A stretch of 7,545 nt of DNA, taken from WLJO01 sp046597895. GTDB lineage: Bacteria > Actinomycetota > Acidimicrobiia > Acidimicrobiales > Ilumatobacteraceae. The notes below the pieces were generated by a model, which was not told the DNA's origin, did no database searches, and worked only from the letters and a program-made list of their open reading frames with translations. The first letter of the stretch is position 1. Each line of letters opens with the position of its first letter. Positions 6,082-7,545 of the stretch are shown piece by piece. The translations under genes and the position numbers were made by a program. The DNA is taken from assembly GCA_046597895.1 (NCBI GenBank), contig JBKJJS010000188.1:1-7545 (forward strand), written 5' to 3'.

Positions 6082-6093
6082 CACCGTGCGGTG
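6082..6093. repeat. Second inverted repeat upstream of vapB
   Basis: CACCG and CGGTG form perfect 5-bp arms around TG. The site sits 5 bp upstream of the 6061-6076 palindrome, where a -35 region would lie. It may be a second operator half, or a weak hairpin after the methyltransferase upstream. It is short, so chance is possible. Confidence 0.3.
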
Positions 6094-6111
6094 AGCTGGG
6101 ACTGACCTGAC

Positions 6112-6909
6112 TCAGGCCGGGGCCCAGGCCAGCGTGGCGAAGTCGTCCACTGCAAGGACCGGATCAGCACCGAGTGCTTCGCCGATATCGAGGTCGCGGT
6201 CAGGCGTGAGGCACAGGCGCTGGCGCACGAACGCCACGAGCTCGGCCCGATCGAGCGCCCCTCGTCGTGGTGCACGTGCCGCGGTCTCCACGACGGGATC
6301 GAATCCCATGGCCCGCACGATCTCGACCAGAAGTTCGTACGTCGGTTGGGTCGGCCGGGTCAATCCCCAGAATCGCAACCAGAGGGCGTTGAGAGTGGAT
6401 TGCGGGTGGTGCGCGGTCAACTCCATCACGACTCGACTGTCGGCATGGTCCGTGAGTGCGCGCAGGAACGGCACGATGTCCGCCACGTTGTAGGCCACGT
6501 GATGGCACACCACGAGATCGGCTCGTGCGGTCTGGGTCGAGACATCCGGCCAACGGCCGAGCACCGTGGCGCATTCGATGGATCGGGCGGCCGCTGCCTC
6601 CCGGAACTGCGTGAGCATCGCCTCGCTCTCGTCCACCCCAGTGACCCGCGTGATGAGAGATCCGAGCGGAAGGCTCGACCGTCCGCCGCCGCAGCCAATG
6701 TCGAGCACCGACCCGCGCCCCTCGAGCGCGGCGCGTGCCTGATGGAACGATGCCGTGTCGGGCACGACGCCGTCGTCGTCCGCCATACGGAACATCTTCG
6801 GCGGGTGAATCCACGGCGACACCGGCGCGGCGTCGAGGATCGCCGGGGGGATCGCCCACGACTCCAACGCCAAGCGCCACGCGTCAGCCAGATCGTCGAG
6901 TCGCGTCAC
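6112..6909 (-). CDS. Class I SAM-dependent methyltransferase, substrate unknown
   Basis: This 265-residue protein has a Rossmann-type methyltransferase domain in its middle. Motif I, VLDIGCGGGRSS, lies at 68-79 and binds the SAM methionine end. Asp93 in GVDES is the acidic residue expected to hold the ribose. DLVVCHHVAYN (131-141) is the motif IV region and VMELTAHHP (161-169) follows as the next strand. The first 60 residues and the last 80 do not point to a substrate class for me; there is no cysteine cluster or membrane segment. The GTG start at 6909 is the first possible one, since an in-frame TGA lies 3 codons upstream. The gene is single, 50 bp from vapB and about 90 bp from the HNH gene. 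No link to steroid breakdown is visible. Confidence 0.87.
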   Translation of the reverse strand: MTRLDDLADAWRLALESWAIPPAILDAAPVSPWIHPPKMFRMADDDGVVPDTASFHQARAALEGRGSVLDIGCGGGRSSLPLGSLITRVTGVDESEAMLTQFREAAAARSIECATVLGRWPDVSTQTARADLVVCHHVAYNVADIVPFLRALTDHADSRVVMELTAHHPQSTLNALWLRFWGLTRPTQPTYELLVEIVRAMGFDPVVETAARAPRRGALDRAELVAFVRQRLCLTPDRDLDIGEALGADPVLAVDDFATLAWAPA

Positions 6910-6990
6910 CGCCCCATCATCGCCGGATGTCGATGCCCGACGGGTATCGCTACAACCCGGCTTCGCGTTTCGGCACTCCCCGGATTCACA

Positions 6991-7004
6991 CCTCAGGCCT
7001 CAGG
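6991..7004. repeat. Tandem duplication of a 7-bp unit
   Basis: CCTCAGG occurs twice back to back across the stop codon of the HNH gene (7000-7002). The two copies give CCTCAGGCCTCAGG. This looks like a small slippage duplication that may have set the present end of the protein. It has no known function. Confidence 0.5.
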
Positions 7005-7545
7005 TCATTTCGGTGCCGTCGGGTCGGTAGGTGTGGTAGCGGCCGTGGGGGTCGCGGGTGATGGTGTAGCCGCGGTTCTTGCCCAGGTTGTGTCTCGGGC
7101 AGCATGGTGCCCCGTCGTCGGGGTTGGTGTGGCCGCCGTGTTGCCAGTCCGTCAAGTGATCGGTCTGGCATCTGGCGGCGGGGATCTCACAGCCGACGTA
7201 GACACATGTTGGGTTTGTCATGTGTGCCGCGACCCTGGCGTTCCCGGTGAAGAACCGTTGTTTGCGACCCATGTCGATCACGACAGAGGCGGAATCGAGG
7301 ACTACCCGTCGGATGTGACCGGCCAACACCGCCGCCAACATCTCGGCGGGGGCGACGGGGACACCGGTGGTGGTGTGGCAGAACCGTTTCGTTCTCGTAC
7401 CGGGCTCGGGGGCGGTGGCGGGGTCGATCCCGAAGTATTTGGCGATGGTGTCGGCGAATGTGTCGGGTTCGGTGATGATGTTCACGACTGGTTCTGGGGG
7501 TTGCGCCCCTGGCGGTGTCGAGATGGAGGTTTCGAAGATTGCCAC
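7000..7545 (-). CDS. HNH endonuclease-domain protein (DUF222/13E12-like), N-terminus missing
   Basis: The visible 181 residues are the C-terminal part of a protein whose frame is still open at the window edge. It ends in an HNH nuclease domain: Cys114, Cys119, Cys126, then Asp129-His130 (TDHLTDW), Asn141 in GGHTNPDDG, and Cys149, His152-Asn153 in CCPRHNLGKNRGY. The cysteines suggest a structural zinc site. The GTG at the edge codes for an internal Val. Actinobacterial proteins of this kind usually carry an N-terminal DUF222 region and run to 400-500 residues, so more than half is probably missing. The segment before the HNH domain (MLAAVLAGHIRRVVLDSAS, 69-87) fits that family. Such genes occur in many copies per genome (the 13E12 repeat family in M. 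tuberculosis) and mark mobile or repeated DNA. Its role is unknown. Confidence 0.85.
   Translation of the reverse strand: MAIFETSISTPPGAQPPEPVVNIITEPDTFADTIAKYFGIDPATAPEPGTRTKRFCHTTTGVPVAPAEMLAAVLAGHIRRVVLDSASVVIDMGRKQRFFTGNARVAAHMTNPTCVYVGCEIPAARCQTDHLTDWQHGGHTNPDDGAPCCPRHNLGKNRGYTITRDPHGRYHTYRPDGTEMT

Noticed and set aside
6106..6116. CCTGACTCAGG palindrome over the methyltransferase stop as a terminator
   Set aside because: The arms are 5 bp with a 1-nt centre, which cannot form a useful RNA hairpin, and no T-run follows.

Overview
The window is GC-rich, uses GTG starts freely, packs genes with short overlaps, and ends in an HNH nuclease of the DUF222/13E12-like type. This fits a high-GC actinobacterium (Actinomycetota). 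The protein resemblances below come from remembered family sequences, not from a search, so the exact lineage is open.

Positions 1-5298 form a steroid-degradation locus for the last two rings (C and D) of cholesterol-type steroids. The genes are an SDR resembling M. tuberculosis Rv3548c (5' end cut by the window edge), ipdF, an Rv3549c-like SDR on the minus strand, a DUF3237 protein, echA20, ipdA and ipdB. In the known pathway, IpdF oxidises the 5-hydroxyl of the bicyclic CoA thioester, EchA20 opens ring D by hydrolysis, and the IpdAB heterodimer opens ring C by hydrolysis. The plus-strand genes overlap or nearly touch (8 bp between SDR1 and ipdF, 14 bp gap DUF3237-echA20, 8 bp overlap echA20-ipdA, 8 bp overlap ipdA-ipdB), which suggests two co-transcribed blocks. 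The minus-strand SDR sits between them. It converges on ipdF over a small hairpin and diverges from the DUF3237 gene across 40 bp that also holds a perfect inverted repeat.

Positions 5322-6061 hold a minus-strand type II toxin-antitoxin pair: a ribbon-helix-helix antitoxin followed by a PIN-domain VapC toxin, overlapping by 4 nt. The antitoxin start carries a near-perfect 16-bp palindrome over a -10-like hexamer, which looks like an autoregulated, leaderless promoter. Positions 6112-6909 encode a class I SAM-dependent methyltransferase of unknown substrate. Positions 7000-7545 hold the C-terminal part of an HNH endonuclease-domain protein that runs off the right edge.

The steroid synteny stops at ipdB, with no ipdC following, and accessory genes begin. 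No tRNA, rRNA, CRISPR array or insertion-sequence end was seen, and no stretch longer than 300 bases lacks a gene. The least explained parts are the DUF3237 gene inside the steroid cluster, and the palindromes at 2413-2435, 5320-5331 and 6061-6093.
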